NCBI RefSeq assembly: GCF_022398325.1
Contig: NZ_JAKEVD010000003.1
Span: 35,010-99,009 of the forward strand
Reading direction: 5' to 3'
Source of the DNA: Shewanella sp. Isolate13
GTDB taxonomy: Bacteria > Pseudomonadota > Gammaproteobacteria > Enterobacterales > Shewanellaceae
DNA: 64,000 bases
In this document: one piece after another, positions 9,387 through 18,840 of the stretch
How positions within the stretch are numbered: position 1 is the first letter of the stretch
Layout of the letters: every line of letters starts with the position of its first letter
Notes under the pieces: generated by a model
Database searches by the model: none
Seen by the model: only the letters and a program-made list of their open reading frames with translations
What the model was told of the DNA's origin: nothing
Translations under genes and position numbers: made by a program

Positions 9387-9427
9387 AGTGTCTAACAACC
9401 CAAATACTAGCCCGGAGGCTACCGCGT

Positions 9428-9661
9428 ATGTTAAACCTAAAATCAGTATTTGTTATCGCTATCCTCGGCGCCTCAGCCAGTGTTAGTGCCGACGAAATCT
9501 CTATCAACACCAAAGATATCGAAGCGACATTAACAGCTAACTTAACAGAAAGCATGGAGTTAATGCAGGCTCAACTGACTGCTGAGCTAGATACCATGTT
9601 AGCAACTGATGAACTAAAGAAGAACGAAGAAGCTACGGCTCAAGTATTATTAGCCGACTAA
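9428..9661 (+). CDS. Small secreted protein, unknown family
   Basis: This 77-residue protein has a signal peptide ('MLNLKSVFVIAILGASASVSA', cleavage after residue 21). The mature part of about 55 residues is acidic and probably all helical, with repeated Thr/Leu/Glu spacing. The ATG at 9428 has GGAGG about 10 nt upstream and a proper terminator follows, so it is a real transcription unit. An in-frame upstream ATG (9359) would place the signal peptide inside the protein and is rejected. I do not recognise the family. It stands divergent from gcvA, where the sRNA GcvB sits in enterobacteria, but the sequence does not resemble GcvB. Confidence 0.65.
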   Translation: MLNLKSVFVIAILGASASVSADEISINTKDIEATLTANLTESMELMQAQLTAELDTMLATDELKKNEEATAQVLLAD

Positions 9662-9684
9662 TAAAGCGCTAGTACTTCAACTTT

Positions 9685-9712
9685 AAAACCACCTAATAGA
9701 GGTGGTTTTTTT
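9685..9712 (+). terminator. Terminator of the small secreted protein gene
   Basis: AAAACCACC (9685-9693) pairs with GGTGGTTTT (9701-9709), ending in seven T. Confidence 0.9.
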
Positions 9713-9754
9713 GTATCTATTAACCGCTAGCTAGCGGTTAATAGCTACAAAAAA
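9707..9754. repeat. 48-bp near-perfect palindrome between two terminators
   Basis: The central 28 bp (9717-9744, core ACCGCTAGCTAGCGGT) are a perfect palindrome. After one mismatched pair (9716/9745) pairing resumes for nine more base pairs and uses the T-run of the upstream terminator and the A-run of the thiI terminator. As RNA or cruciform DNA this would be a 24-bp stem with no loop. Confidence 0.8.
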
Positions 9755-9778
9755 GGCAACCAATATTGGTTGCCTTTT
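9749..9778 (-). terminator. Terminator of thiI
   Basis: A perfect 28-bp palindrome at 9751-9778 (GGCAACCAAT core) followed on the minus strand by six T, 35 nt beyond the thiI stop. Confidence 0.85.
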
Positions 9779-9812
9779 CGTTTAAGCTCACTCTAGCGCT
9801 CACAAACGCCGT

Positions 9813-11267
9813 TTAAGGACGGTAAACCTTAACATTGGTGTAACCTTGCTCTTGCAGATAAAGCGCCTGTAGCTTGCTCATCACGCCACGGTCGCAATAT
9901 AACAGGTAATTCTTCTCTTTATCGAGATCACCAAACAGCGTCGCTAGCTTATAGAAAGGAATCGCCTTCACTTCGACACCAGCGACTTCAAGGGGAGCCT
10001 TCTCCTCCTCTTCTGGTGCACGGACGTCGATAATGATCTCACCAGCACTAATCGCATCGACAGTTTCTGTTGCGGTAATTTTGGTATCCATCTGAGTTGC
10101 AATCTCCCTAATATCGATAACTTCTGCATCTGCAATCACGCGCTCGAGCAGATCTTCAGAAAACTTAGCTTCTTCAGCTTCAACTTTTGACAACACCGCT
10201 TTTACCGTTGGCTTTTGAGAAATAACGCCACAATACTCAGGAATTGATTTAGCAAAGTCTTCGGTACCGATTTCACGGCTAATATTGATGATGTCTTGCT
10301 TATCCATTGCAATAAGAGGACGCAAAATCAATTGCTCTGTACAGCGGTCGATGACATTTAAGTTAGTCAAGGTTTGGCTAGAAACCTGCCCCATCGCCTC
10401 ACCCGTAACCAAGGCTTGAATGCCCATCTTATGCGCCACTTTTGCTGCAGCACGCATCATCATACGCTTTAACACCACGCCCATCTGGCCGTTATCGACG
10501 CGCTCTAGAATTTCTTGTACCACAGGGTCAAACGGCACAGAGATAAACTTAACCTTATGTGATTCGCCATACTTCTGCCACAAGTGGTAAGCCACCTGCT
10601 TAACACCGATTTCGTGCTGGTCGCCACCTAAGTTAAAGAAACAATAGTGAGTACGAGAACCACGCTTAATGAACTGGTAACTCGATACGCCTGAGTCGAA
10701 ACCACCAGAGATCAGTGACAACACATCTTCCTGAGTCGCCATCGGGAAGCCGCCAAGGCCTTCAATACGCTTATCGATGAGATATAGGTGTTCATTATCA
10801 ATCTCTAGATGCACTGTCATATCAGGATCTTTTAAGCGAACACCCGCTGCTTCGGTAAATTGATTCAATCCACCACCCACATAGCGCTCAACTTCAATAG
10901 AGTTGAAGTCATGCTTACCCGCGCGCTTAACGCGTACACAGAAGGTCTTGCCAACAAGCTGCTCTTTATAAACAGCTAACGTCTGCTGGTAGATATCGTC
11001 GACTGAAGTGAAGGTACTCACGTTTACTTGCAGTACATGAGCGATACCAGGAATACAGGCTAAACGCTCACCAAAGGCTTCAACCAGATCTGGCCTATCA
11101 TCTGGTACCATCACCATGATCTTGTCCCACTGACGCTGTACTTTAGCGGACTCATCCACCTTTCTAAGTACATTACGAATATTGGTCTCGAGCATCTTGG
11201 TAAAACGCATTCTTACCGGCTTGCTCTTCATCATGATTTCAGGAAACAGTTTTACGATAAATTTCAT
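9813..11267 (-). CDS. thiI: tRNA 4-thiouridine synthase / thiazole sulfur carrier ThiI
   Basis: At 484 residues it matches E. coli ThiI (482). Order: N-terminal ferredoxin-like and THUMP RNA-binding region, PP-loop ATPase with 'SGGFDSG' (Ser187-Gly193), and C-terminal rhodanese domain with the persulfide cysteine in 'LLYCDRGVM' (Cys458). Cys346 in '[10 protein letters not shown]' corresponds to the E. coli Cys344 that forms the disulfide with the rhodanese cysteine. It adenylates U8 of tRNA and inserts sulfur, and it serves thiazole synthesis for thiamine. The start at 11267 has GGAAG 8 nt upstream and begins '[11 protein letters not shown]' as expected. dxs, which supplies the thiazole carbon precursor, lies 4 kb away. 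Confidence 0.97.
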   Translation of the reverse strand: MKFIVKLFPEIMMKSKPVRMRFTKMLETNIRNVLRKVDESAKVQRQWDKIMVMVPDDRPDLVEAFGERLACIPGIAHVLQVNVSTFTSVDDIYQQTLAVYKEQLVGKTFCVRVKRAGKHDFNSIEVERYVGGGLNQFTEAAGVRLKDPDMTVHLEIDNEHLYLIDKRIEGLGGFPMATQEDVLSLISGGFDSGVSSYQFIKRGSRTHYCFFNLGGDQHEIGVKQVAYHLWQKYGESHKVKFISVPFDPVVQEILERVDNGQMGVVLKRMMMRAAAKVAHKMGIQALVTGEAMGQVSSQTLTNLNVIDRCTEQLILRPLIAMDKQDIINISREIGTEDFAKSIPEYCGVISQKPTVKAVLSKVEAEEAKFSEDLLERVIADAEVIDIREIATQMDTKITATETVDAISAGEIIIDVRAPEEEEKAPLEVAGVEVKAIPFYKLATLFGDLDKEKNYLLYCDRGVMSKLQALYLQEQGYTNVKVYRP

Positions 11268-11406
11268 TGGTCTTCCGCGAGGGGGTAGTTTAAACAGCAA
11301 TTTTCCGATTATAACAAGAACGCGGGGCAATTGCGTATATCCAATGTCAGTTTGTCACCACAAAAATCAATTATTCCCCTATCAATAACCTGGAATCGCT
11401 AAAATG

Positions 11407-11444
11407 AAAAAGGCGCGCAACCCAGTCTCCTAGGTTGCGCGCCT
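11407..11444 (-). terminator. Terminator of pomAB
   Basis: AGGCGCGCAACC (11411-11422) pairs with GGTTGCGCGCCT (11433-11444); minus-strand reading ends in TTTTT. It lies just after the pomB stop. Confidence 0.85.
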
Positions 11445-11464
11445 CTATCGCTGACTAATGACAG

Positions 11465-12433
11465 CTACTGACTCACTTGGATCTCTTGAGACTCTTTGGC
11501 TTTGCCCTGCTCTATCGCAATCTCGACTCGGCGATTTCGTGCGCGATTAGCGCTAGAGTTGTTCTCTACTAGCGGATCCGATGACGCCATTCCCACCACC
11601 TTCATCCGCTTCGGATCAAACCCCTTAACCTTAATCAGCTCATGCCCCACGGCTACGGCACGTTTACTCGACAGATCCCAATTAGAGCTATAGAGTTCGT
11701 TAGAGATATTCCAGTCATCGGTATGCCCCGATACGGTAACGATGCCAGGCACATCCTTAAGCAATTCACCCACACGGCGGATCACAGGTTTAAACCTAGG
11801 TTGCAAGAAGCCCGAGCCTGAGGCGAAGGATCCTTTTTCTCGAATGCGAATAATGATCTGTTGCCCAAGTGACTCGATCTCGATGGCACCATCGACAATC
11901 TCTTTATTGAGCTCCTGGGCCATCTTCTTCACCTGCTCATTAATCTTATCTTGAGCCGATGCTTGAGTTTTCGTCGATTGCGTATCCGATTGAGCGGCAT
12001 TTTCAGCCTTGGCTTCGGCCTCACTCTGCTCCTGCGCCGTTGCCGATGCTTGACCACCGCGCTGTTCGCCGCGCTGCTGCTGAATGCCGCCAGCACTATC
12101 ATCTTCGCCCTCTTGAAACTCAAGCATTGGCTCTGTCATCTCGTTAGTTTGCTGGTTGATGATCTCAATCGGCGTAGGCTCGGGACGCCCCGGCCTAAAT
12201 TCAAGGGCAATCACCGAGGTGCCTTTAGGAATATCTTTGACTTCGACTTTATTCTGCACACCGAAGGCGTACTTCATCGAACCTGCAATCTGCTTAAACT
12301 TCATCACATCCATTTCTGAAAACGCGAGCAGCAGTACGAAGAAACACATCAGCAACGACATCAAGTCGGCGAAAGTTGCCAACCAGAGCGGCGCACCGGG
12401 TGGCGGACAATCACATTTGGCTTTTTTAGCCAT
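11465..12433 (-). CDS. pomB: Sodium-type flagellar stator protein PomB (MotB family)
   Basis: This 322-residue protein has a short cytoplasmic start, one membrane helix (about 16-40) whose 'TFADLMSLL' carries the ion-binding Asp23, a plug/linker, a Gln/Ala/Glu-rich spacer (about 100-155) and a C-terminal OmpA-like peptidoglycan-binding domain ('VSGHTDDW', 'NRRVEIAIEQ'). With PomA it forms the stator that converts ion flow into flagellar rotation. 'CPPPGAPLW' before the helix is typical of the Na+-type PomB. It starts 4 nt after pomA on the same strand, so the two form one operon, and other flagellar genes are absent from the window. Confidence 0.92.
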   Translation of the reverse strand: MAKKAKCDCPPPGAPLWLATFADLMSLLMCFFVLLLAFSEMDVMKFKQIAGSMKYAFGVQNKVEVKDIPKGTSVIALEFRPGRPEPTPIEIINQQTNEMTEPMLEFQEGEDDSAGGIQQQRGEQRGGQASATAQEQSEAEAKAENAAQSDTQSTKTQASAQDKINEQVKKMAQELNKEIVDGAIEIESLGQQIIIRIREKGSFASGSGFLQPRFKPVIRRVGELLKDVPGIVTVSGHTDDWNISNELYSSNWDLSSKRAVAVGHELIKVKGFDPKRMKVVGMASSDPLVENNSSANRARNRRVEIAIEQGKAKESQEIQVSQ

Positions 12434-12437
12434 CTGT

Positions 12438-13205
12438 TTACGCCCCGTCCAATGTGTCTATTTTTCTTGATTTTTCGGATAGGTAATTCTTCAAAAAACC
12501 CTCAATGACTCTTGGGTTCTGGCCATCTTGAATCGCCAACACCGCATCCATAATAAGATTACGGTTTAACATCTCTTCACTCATTCGAAGGGATAGCTTA
12601 TCGGCAATTGGTAGTGCGACCATATTGGCAACCACTGCCCCATATAAGGTAGTTAGCAGTGCAACCGCCATCGCGGGGCCAATAGACTTAGGATCATCCA
12701 TATTTGATAGCATGCCAACAAGACCGATTAGGGTACCAATCATGCCCATCGCTGGCGCCACATCACCAATAGACTTAAAAATACCGATCCCCGTTTTATG
12801 ACGCTCCTCAGTCAGGGCGATATCTTTTTCTAATGCATCGCGCACCACATCCCCATCGTGGCCATCCACCAACATGTCGACTGCTTTTTGCATAAAGCTG
12901 TTACTGATCTCAGCCTCTTCCAACGCCAAGAAACCACCCTTGCGTGCGGCATCTGCCATAGAGATTGACTGTTCGATAAGCTCTTCTGGTTTATCTAGCT
13001 TAAAAATAAAAGCTTTAGCTGCAATCTTAGCGGAACCTAAAAACTGCTTGAGGTTATATTTCATCATAACCACAAATAATGAGCCGATTAGAACGATGAG
13101 AATCGAGGGCACGTTGATAAAAATGCCAATGCCACCACTACTGACCATTGCCATGATAATGAAGACAAATGCGCCAATAAGTCCAATTAGGGTTGCTAAG
13201 TCCAA
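12438..13205 (-). CDS. pomA: Sodium-type flagellar stator protein PomA (MotA family)
   Basis: This 255-residue protein has four membrane helices: two near the N terminus (about 5-50) and two at about 150-200, with a large cytoplasmic loop holding charged residues ('LEKDIALTEERHKTG') that contact the rotor protein FliG. 'GDVAPAMGMIGTLIGLVGML' is the conserved third helix with the Pro important for torque generation. Length and sequence fit Vibrio PomA rather than the 295-residue proton-type MotA. It is the first gene of the pomAB operon. Its upstream region faces xseB. Confidence 0.93.
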   Translation of the reverse strand: MDLATLIGLIGAFVFIIMAMVSSGGIGIFINVPSILIVLIGSLFVVMMKYNLKQFLGSAKIAAKAFIFKLDKPEELIEQSISMADAARKGGFLALEEAEISNSFMQKAVDMLVDGHDGDVVRDALEKDIALTEERHKTGIGIFKSIGDVAPAMGMIGTLIGLVGMLSNMDDPKSIGPAMAVALLTTLYGAVVANMVALPIADKLSLRMSEEMLNRNLIMDAVLAIQDGQNPRVIEGFLKNYLSEKSRKIDTLDGA

Positions 13206-13588
13206 AACCGCTCCTCAAATACCAATCAATACACTGTTTTTCGACTGTCTCGAATACCAAGTGCTACATAAAATGCTGAGAATAAAATAAGTAGCGACAA
13301 TATTACGCCTTAGATGCTACGGCAAGTACCAAGAGGCTAAACATGCCATTAGCCGCTACTTTTTTGGTATTCCAACTTATATAACGACCAAAATGATAAT
13401 CTCTTGAGTGATATTTCCAGCAATTCGTGTTCATTTTCCGCTAAAATACGCCTTCGCTTGCAGGAAATCGCCAATCCCCTAACCGTTTGGCCGTAGGGTA
13501 GCGCTGTTAACTCACGGATGTTTTACTTACTTTAAAAGCATGTTTGCAATTGAAAGCGTGCTTTTGCGCAAATAGTCAACGGCTCAAT
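13206..13588. other. Divergent control region between pomA and xseB
   Basis: About 380 nt without a gene. I see no obvious sigma-28 box for pomAB. A candidate xseB promoter is listed separately at its right end. GCCGCTACT and related pieces recur loosely but do not form a clear repeat. Confidence 0.4.
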
Positions 13589-13615
13589 TTGACCCATGTG
13601 CCCTGCTGATATACT
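13589..13615 (+). promoter_or_regulatory. Candidate promoter of xseB-ispA-dxs
   Basis: TTGACC (13589-13594) and an extended -10 TGATATACT ending at 13615, with a 15-nt spacer. The spacer is shorter than ideal but the extended -10 compensates. Transcription would begin near 13622, about 25 nt before the xseB start. Confidence 0.5.
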
Positions 13616-13647
13616 TTGTGTACCGCTTATTTCTAGGAATGATCATC

Positions 13648-13887
13648 GTGGCAAAAAAACCAGAAAATCTCTCATTTGAAGATTCACTTTCCGAGCTAGA
13701 AAAAATCGTAACCGATTTAGAGCATGGCGACATCGCTCTCGATGATGCATTAAAGCAATTCGAGCGCGGAATTAAACTTGTGCGCAACAGCCAGAGCAAG
13801 TTAGAAAATGCCCAACAAAAAGTCGCGGTGCTAATGCAAGAAAAGGGTGTCGACACCCTTAAACCTTATGATGTCGAGGGTGAGTAA
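13648..13887 (+). CDS. xseB: Exodeoxyribonuclease VII small subunit
   Basis: The 79-residue product has the XseB helical-hairpin pattern: 'SFEDSLSELEKIVTDLEHGD', 'LDDALKQFERGIKLV' and 'LENAQQKV'. With XseA (not in this window) it forms exonuclease VII, which degrades single-stranded DNA from both ends. I chose GTG 13648 because TAGGA lies 9 nt upstream and the length then equals that of E. coli XseB (80); the ATG at 13639 abuts that Shine-Dalgarno and is too close. It is the first gene of the conserved xseB-ispA-dxs operon, and its stop is immediately followed by the ispA start. Confidence 0.93.
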   Translation: MAKKPENLSFEDSLSELEKIVTDLEHGDIALDDALKQFERGIKLVRNSQSKLENAQQKVAVLMQEKGVDTLKPYDVEGE

Positions 13888-14769
13888 TTGTTAGTAGCGT
13901 CACTGAAACAGTACCAAGAGCGTATCAATCAACAGCTTGAATTTCGCATCGACTCGCTAGCCGATATCGATCCGCAGCTTAAAGCGGCCATGAAGCATGG
14001 TGCCTTAATTGGCGGAAAACGAATTAGACCCTTTCTGGTTTATGCTGTCGGCGACATGTTAGGTGTTAAGCTTGCGACCTTAGACGCTTGTGCAGCAGCC
14101 GTTGAATGTGTTCATGCTTACTCGCTTATTCATGATGATCTACCCGCCATGGATGATGATGCGCTGCGCCGCGGCCAACCAACTGTGCATATCGCTTTTA
14201 ACGAAGCAACCGCAATATTAGCCGGTGACGCACTGCAGGCACTTGCCTTCGAAATTATCAGCGATCCGATTGAAAACATTACTCCATCACAGAATTTAGC
14301 TATGGTTAAAGCCTTAGCTAGCGCCTCTGGGTATAGTGGTATGTGTGGTGGTCAGGCGATGGACTTAAGTGCCACCAATAAGCAGATCGAACTCGCCACC
14401 TTAATACAGCTACACAAATTAAAAACCGGTGCGCTTATTCGCTGTGCGGTAGAGTTTGCCATTATTGCCGCTAAAGTAGAGGGACAAGAGCGTCAAGCCC
14501 TACTCGACTTTGCCGACGCTATCGGCCTCGCCTTCCAAGTACAAGACGATGTCCTCGATATTATCGCTAGCACCGAAGAGCTTGGAAAACCGCAAGGTTC
14601 AGATACAGATTCAAACAAAAGCACCTATCCAAAGTTGCTTGGATTAGAGGGCGCCCAAAAAACTGCGAGCAGTTTGATTGAGGACGCACTATCAGCGCTG
14701 GCCAAATTACCATACAATAGCCAGCTAATTGCAGAATTCGCCCGTTACATCGTTGAGCGAAGAGTATAA
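13888..14769 (+). CDS. ispA: Farnesyl diphosphate synthase IspA
   Basis: This 293-residue trans-polyprenyl synthase condenses isopentenyl diphosphate with dimethylallyl and geranyl diphosphate to make C15 farnesyl diphosphate. The first Asp-rich motif is in '[10 protein letters not shown]' (Asp83-Asp89) and the second in 'FQVQDDVLD' (Asp220, 221, 224); 'GGKRIRPFL' binds the diphosphate. The start is a TTG directly after the xseB stop (TAATTG), with GAGGGTGAG just upstream, so translation is probably coupled to xseB. Product feeds ubiquinone, menaquinone and undecaprenol; dxs next door makes the precursor. Confidence 0.93.
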   Translation: MLVASLKQYQERINQQLEFRIDSLADIDPQLKAAMKHGALIGGKRIRPFLVYAVGDMLGVKLATLDACAAAVECVHAYSLIHDDLPAMDDDALRRGQPTVHIAFNEATAILAGDALQALAFEIISDPIENITPSQNLAMVKALASASGYSGMCGGQAMDLSATNKQIELATLIQLHKLKTGALIRCAVEFAIIAAKVEGQERQALLDFADAIGLAFQVQDDVLDIIASTEELGKPQGSDTDSNKSTYPKLLGLEGAQKTASSLIEDALSALAKLPYNSQLIAEFARYIVERRV

Positions 14770-14791
14770 TAAAGAGACAAAGAATCTCGAT

Positions 14792-16657
14792 ATGAGTTTT
14801 GATATTTCTCAATTCCCTGTGCTTGCACAGGCTAATACCCCAGATGAGCTAAGACAGCTCCCTCAAGCCGTACTGCCACAATTGGCAGATGAGCTTAGAG
14901 GTTTCCTATTGAAGTCTGTTGGTAAATCAAGCGGTCATTTCGCTTCGGGCCTTGGTACGGTGGAACTCACCGTAGCACTTCATTACGTGTACAACACGCC
15001 ATTCGATAGACTTGTTTGGGACGTAGGCCATCAAGCCTATCCACATAAAATCCTGACAGGTCGTCGCGAAAAAATGCACACCATTCGTCAGAAAGGTGGC
15101 GTGCATCCATTCCCGTGGCGTGAAGAAAGTGAATACGACACCTTTAGCGTCGGTCACTCTGGCACCTCAATCAGTGCAGCATTAGCTATGGCTGTTGCCG
15201 CCGAAAAAGAGCAAGCTGGCCGTAAGGTTGTTGCGGTTATCGGCGATGGCGCGATGACTGGCGGCATGGTATTTGAGGCGATGAACCACGCAGGTGACTT
15301 GCACAACGACATGCTAGTGGTACTAAACGATAACGAGATGTCTATCTCTGAAAACGTTGGCGCGCTAAACAATCATCTTGCCCAGCTGATGTCAGGTCGT
15401 TTCTACACCACGATTCGTGAAAGTAGCAAGAAAGTGCTTCAAGGTATGCCAGTTATCAAAGAGATGGCTAAGCGCACCGAAGAACACCTTAAAGGTATGG
15501 TCGTGCCGGGCACCATGTTCGAGGAGCTAGGCTTCAACTACATCGGACCAATCGATGGCCACGATGTGGACGCCCTCGTCGAAACCATGCGCAATATGCG
15601 CAATCTAAGCGGCCCACAGATTCTACATATCATGACCAAGAAGGGTCGTGGTTATGAACCGGCAGAGAAAGATCCGATCGGCTGGCACGCCGTGCCTAAG
15701 TTTGATCCGTCAACCTTTGAGAAGCCTGCCACTATGCCATCAGACCCAACCTTCTCTGAAGTGTTTGGTAAGTGGTTATGTGACATTGCTGAAAAAGACG
15801 AAAAGGTCTTGGGGATCACCCCTGCGATGCGCGAAGGCTCTGGTATGGTTGAGTTTTCTCAGCGTTTCCCTAAGCAGTACTTCGACGCCGCAATCGCCGA
15901 GCAACATGCCGTGACCTTAGGTGCGGGTTTCGCCTGCGAAGGCTACAAGCCTGTGGTGGCGATTTATTCAACCTTCCTACAACGTGGTTACGATCAAATG
16001 ATCCACGATGTAGCACTGCAGAGACTGCCTGTACTGTTCGCTATCGACCGCGGCGGTATCGTTGGTGCCGATGGCCCAACTCACCAAGGGGCATTCGATT
16101 TAAGCTTTATGCGCACCGTCCCCAACATGGTGATCATGGCACCGTCTGATGAAAACGAATGTCGTCAGATGCTGTATACCGGTTATTGCTATAACGACGG
16201 CCCAACGGCTGTGCGCTACCCACGTGGCAGTGCGACAGGGGCTAAACAAGTAGAAACCATGACGGCTCTGCCAATTGGTAAAGGCTTGATTAAGCGCCAA
16301 GGTAAAAAGGTCGCCATCCTTAACTTTGGTACGACATTAGCCAGCAGCTTAGTCGCTGCAGAGGCACTTGATGCTACCGTTGCCGATATGCGCTTCGTGA
16401 AGCCGCTTGATGTTGAGCTAGTTAAAGAACTAGCTGCAAACCATGATGTGCTCGTGACAGTTGAAGAGAACGCCATTATGGGCGGCGCGGGCTCAGGTGT
16501 ACTCGAACTATTACAGACACTGAAGATGCCTAAACCAGTATTACTCATCGGCTTACCTGATGAGTTTATTAAGCACGGCGCACCTGAAGAGATCATCAGC
16601 GAGCTAGGATTAGATGCTGCGGGAATTCAGAGACAGATCGAAGAGTTTCTTGCTTAA
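14792..16657 (+). CDS. dxs: 1-deoxy-D-xylulose-5-phosphate synthase
   Basis: At 621 residues it matches E. coli Dxs (620). It condenses pyruvate and glyceraldehyde 3-phosphate with thiamine diphosphate, the first step of the MEP isoprenoid pathway and the source of the thiazole and pyridoxal carbon units. '[10 protein letters not shown]' and '[13 protein letters not shown]' form the cofactor domain; '[13 protein letters not shown]' holds the catalytic Glu; 'RYPRG' and the C-terminal transketolase domain follow. I chose ATG 14792 ('MSFDISQFP'); the open frame extends back into ispA but that part is not conserved. It is the last gene of the operon and ends at a strong terminator. Confidence 0.97.
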   Translation: MSFDISQFPVLAQANTPDELRQLPQAVLPQLADELRGFLLKSVGKSSGHFASGLGTVELTVALHYVYNTPFDRLVWDVGHQAYPHKILTGRREKMHTIRQKGGVHPFPWREESEYDTFSVGHSGTSISAALAMAVAAEKEQAGRKVVAVIGDGAMTGGMVFEAMNHAGDLHNDMLVVLNDNEMSISENVGALNNHLAQLMSGRFYTTIRESSKKVLQGMPVIKEMAKRTEEHLKGMVVPGTMFEELGFNYIGPIDGHDVDALVETMRNMRNLSGPQILHIMTKKGRGYEPAEKDPIGWHAVPKFDPSTFEKPATMPSDPTFSEVFGKWLCDIAEKDEKVLGITPAMREGSGMVEFSQRFPKQYFDAAIAEQHAVTLGAGFACEGYKPVVAIYSTFLQRGYDQMIHDVALQRLPVLFAIDRGGIVGADGPTHQGAFDLSFMRTVPNMVIMAPSDENECRQMLYTGYCYNDGPTAVRYPRGSATGAKQVETMTALPIGKGLIKRQGKKVAILNFGTTLASSLVAAEALDATVADMRFVKPLDVELVKELAANHDVLVTVEENAIMGGAGSGVLELLQTLKMPKPVLLIGLPDEFIKHGAPEEIISELGLDAAGIQRQIEEFLA

Positions 16658-16696
16658 TCTTATCTAGGTAGAGGCTTTGATTAAAACCAGCTAAAT

Positions 16697-16726
16697 AAAA
16701 AGGACTGCCATGGCAGTCCTTTTTTA
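16697..16726 (+). terminator. Bidirectional terminator between dxs and grpE
   Basis: A perfect palindrome AAAAAGGACTGCCA / TGGCAGTCCTTTTT (16697-16724) with T-runs on both strands; it can end both dxs and grpE transcripts. Confidence 0.9.
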
Positions 16727-16765
16727 TATCTTGATGCTAAGCCATGGCTTAGCATCAATGGCTCA

Positions 16766-17368
16766 TTAACCTTGAGAAACCATCACCATCGCAGGGCGAA
16801 GTAGACGCTCGTTCAAGGTGTAACCCTTCTGCATCACCATCATAACGGTGTTTGCAGGGAAGTCTGCACTTGGCTGCATGCCAATAGCTTGGTGAAGTTC
16901 TGGGTTAAACGCATCGCCTTGTGGGTCAACCTGGACTAAACCAAATTTCTCAACTGTGCTCACGAAGCTCTTAGCAGTTAACTCTACGCCTTCGTAAATG
17001 GCCTTAGTCGCTTCAGCTTCAGCGTCTGTGCCCTGAAGAGCACGTTCCATATTATCCAATACAGGCAGCAACTCATTAATAAACTTTTCTAAAGCGAACT
17101 TATGTGCCTTCTCGACATCGATGGCCGCGCGGCGACGAATATTGTCCACTTCTGCTGCGGCGCGGATCACTGAGTCTTTTTGCGCTTCAACTTTTGCTTC
17201 TGCTTCTTGCAAAGCTTTTTCTAACTCTTCAACACGGAAGTTAGCCTGAGTAAGCTCATCCATCAAAGAGGCTTCGTCTGTGGTTTCTGTGCCATTTTCA
17301 TTTAGCAATTCACCCTCTACGATCTCTTCAACTTGGTTATCTTGTGCTTTATTTGTTTGGTTGCTCAT
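16766..17368 (-). CDS. grpE: Nucleotide exchange factor GrpE
   Basis: The 200-residue protein has an acidic disordered start, a long coiled-coil helix (about 35-90), '[20 protein letters not shown]', and the C-terminal beta-wing domain with '[20 protein letters not shown]' and '[17 protein letters not shown]'. It releases ADP from DnaK in the protein-folding cycle. ATG 17368 has GGAGC upstream; a longer frame to 17413 includes promoter DNA and is rejected. A sigma-32-type promoter sits 45-75 nt upstream, so heat-shock control is likely. dnaK-dnaJ are not in the window. Confidence 0.97.
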   Translation of the reverse strand: MSNQTNKAQDNQVEEIVEGELLNENGTETTDEASLMDELTQANFRVEELEKALQEAEAKVEAQKDSVIRAAAEVDNIRRRAAIDVEKAHKFALEKFINELLPVLDNMERALQGTDAEAEATKAIYEGVELTAKSFVSTVEKFGLVQVDPQGDAFNPELHQAIGMQPSADFPANTVMMVMQKGYTLNERLLRPAMVMVSQG

Positions 17369-17413
17369 TTTTGCTCCAGCTAAAAATGCTTTGTTTCTGC
17401 ATGCTCTGGGCAT

Positions 17414-17442
17414 ATTATGGGGATCAAATTTAAGGTTTCAAG
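17414..17442 (-). promoter_or_regulatory. Sigma-32 (heat-shock) promoter of grpE
   Basis: Read on the minus strand: CTTGAAA (17442-17436), a 13-nt spacer, then CCCCATAAT (17422-17414). The known E. coli sigma-32 consensus is CTTGAAA, 11-16 nt, CCCATnT. Transcription would begin near 17407, leaving a leader of about 40 nt. Confidence 0.85.
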
Positions 17443-17468
17443 GCCTAAAGCTGGATCTAACATAAATT

Positions 17469-18347
17469 ATGAGCAATACGTTTCACACAATTGGTCTAAT
17501 CGGTAAACCTAACCATAAAGGAACCACACAGACCTTAAAAAGGTTGCATCATTGGCTTAGCATGCAAGGCTACAAAGTGTTGGTCGAAGAGCGAGTCGCT
17601 GGTGAACTTGGGCCTCAAATCCAATCTGTCGACCTGTTAGAAATTGGCAAGCAATGTGATTTAGCCATCGTTGTCGGTGGTGATGGCAATATGCTAGGTG
17701 CGGCTCGTGTGCTTGCAAGATTTAATATCGGCGTCATCGGCGTTAACCGAGGTAACTTAGGCTTCTTAACCGATCTGCCCCCCGACTCCTTCGAAGAAGC
17801 CTTATCTAAAGTACTCGAGGGCGAGTTTGAAATTGAGCAGCGATTCCTACTCGAAGCCGAGGTACATCGTCACGGCGAGTTAAAATCGAGTAATACCGCA
17901 GTCAACGAAGCGGTACTGCATCCAGGTAAGATTGCTCATATGATCGAATTTGAAGTCTATATTGACGACAAATTCATGTATAGCCAACGAGCCGATGGCA
18001 TGATTGTCTCAACCCCTACTGGCTCAACGGCCTACTCTCTGTCGGCAGGTGGCGCTATTTTAACGCCAAATCTCGCGGCGATGATCTTGGTGCCCATGTT
18101 TCCACATACGCTTTCCTGCAGGCCAATCGTCGTCGATGCAGCCAGTATCATCAAGCTAGTCGTATCCCCACACAACGGTGATAATTTAGAGGTTAGCTGT
18201 GATGGTCACGTTCATCTGTCCGTTCTGCCTGGTGATGAGATAATTATCAAGCGCAGCGAGGAAACCCTAAGGCTTATTCATCCGAAAGGACATAACTACT
18301 TCCACGTGCTGCGTAGCAAACTAGGCTGGGGTAGCAAACTGTTCTAA
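17469..18347 (+). CDS. nadK: NAD kinase
   Basis: This 292-residue enzyme phosphorylates NAD to NADP, the only route to NADP in the cell. '[15 protein letters not shown]' is the catalytic GGDG motif, 'NEAVLHPGK' the NAD-binding NE motif, and '[14 protein letters not shown]' the third conserved block. Length equals that of E. coli NadK (292). The ribosome-binding site is weak (no AGGAGG-like stretch within 12 nt). It diverges from grpE, an arrangement common in gammaproteobacteria, but recN does not follow it here. Confidence 0.96.
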   Translation: MSNTFHTIGLIGKPNHKGTTQTLKRLHHWLSMQGYKVLVEERVAGELGPQIQSVDLLEIGKQCDLAIVVGGDGNMLGAARVLARFNIGVIGVNRGNLGFLTDLPPDSFEEALSKVLEGEFEIEQRFLLEAEVHRHGELKSSNTAVNEAVLHPGKIAHMIEFEVYIDDKFMYSQRADGMIVSTPTGSTAYSLSAGGAILTPNLAAMILVPMFPHTLSCRPIVVDAASIIKLVVSPHNGDNLEVSCDGHVHLSVLPGDEIIIKRSEETLRLIHPKGHNYFHVLRSKLGWGSKLF

Positions 18348-18577
18348 TGATTCAATACTGCCGATATGCCGACTTAGGCTATCGGCATCACGTCTGCCCT
18401 TGCCCTTCCTGTAAACTCGTAAATTTCATAACTTCCACCGTTAGTAAGCTACAGTATTTATTGCACCGTATTTTAGGCGGTAGAAACTAACGCTATGTTA
18501 GTTAAATAACTAAGCCAGCCAAAAACATTAACTTAGATTAATAATGATAATTAAGCGTAAAAGAACAATACGCAAAG

Positions 18578-18593
18578 TGTGACGATGGTCACG
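18578..18593. promoter_or_regulatory. CRP-like site 1 upstream of lldP
   Basis: TGTGACGATGGTCACG: both half-sites match TGTGA-N6-TCACA except for the last base. This is the best match of the four. Confidence 0.65.
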
Positions 18594-18757
18594 ACCAGAG
18601 TGTAAATCAAAGCTCTTAGTAAGCACCAAATAAGAAATTTAACGATCAAATTCAGCATAAATTTATCGCCAAAAGTTACATATCGATACCTTTACCGCTA
18701 AAAATGTTGCAAAAATTACACTCCGCATGACAATCTATCATCAACGACCATATTTAG

Positions 18758-18773
18758 CGTGATCGCGATCACC
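18758..18773. promoter_or_regulatory. CRP-like site 2 upstream of lldP
   Basis: CGTGATCGCGATCACC: a 14-bp perfect palindrome (GTGATCGCGATCAC) with GTGA/TCAC arms in CRP spacing. It could instead be recognised by another dyad-binding regulator. Confidence 0.55.
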
Positions 18774-18792
18774 TTATGTAAAACTCAAAAAC

Positions 18793-18808
18793 TGTGAGCG
18801 ATCTCACT
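18793..18808. promoter_or_regulatory. CRP-like site 3 upstream of lldP
   Basis: TGTGAGCGATCTCACT: TGTGA-N6-TCACt, 35 bp downstream of site 2 centre to centre. Confidence 0.6.
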
Positions 18809-18840
18809 AACAGTATTATCAACCACAATTAGGGCAGAGC

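Noticed and set aside
9247..9427. GcvB small RNA divergent from gcvA
   Set aside because: The position fits, but the G/T-rich R1 seed region and the GcvB terminator are not present.
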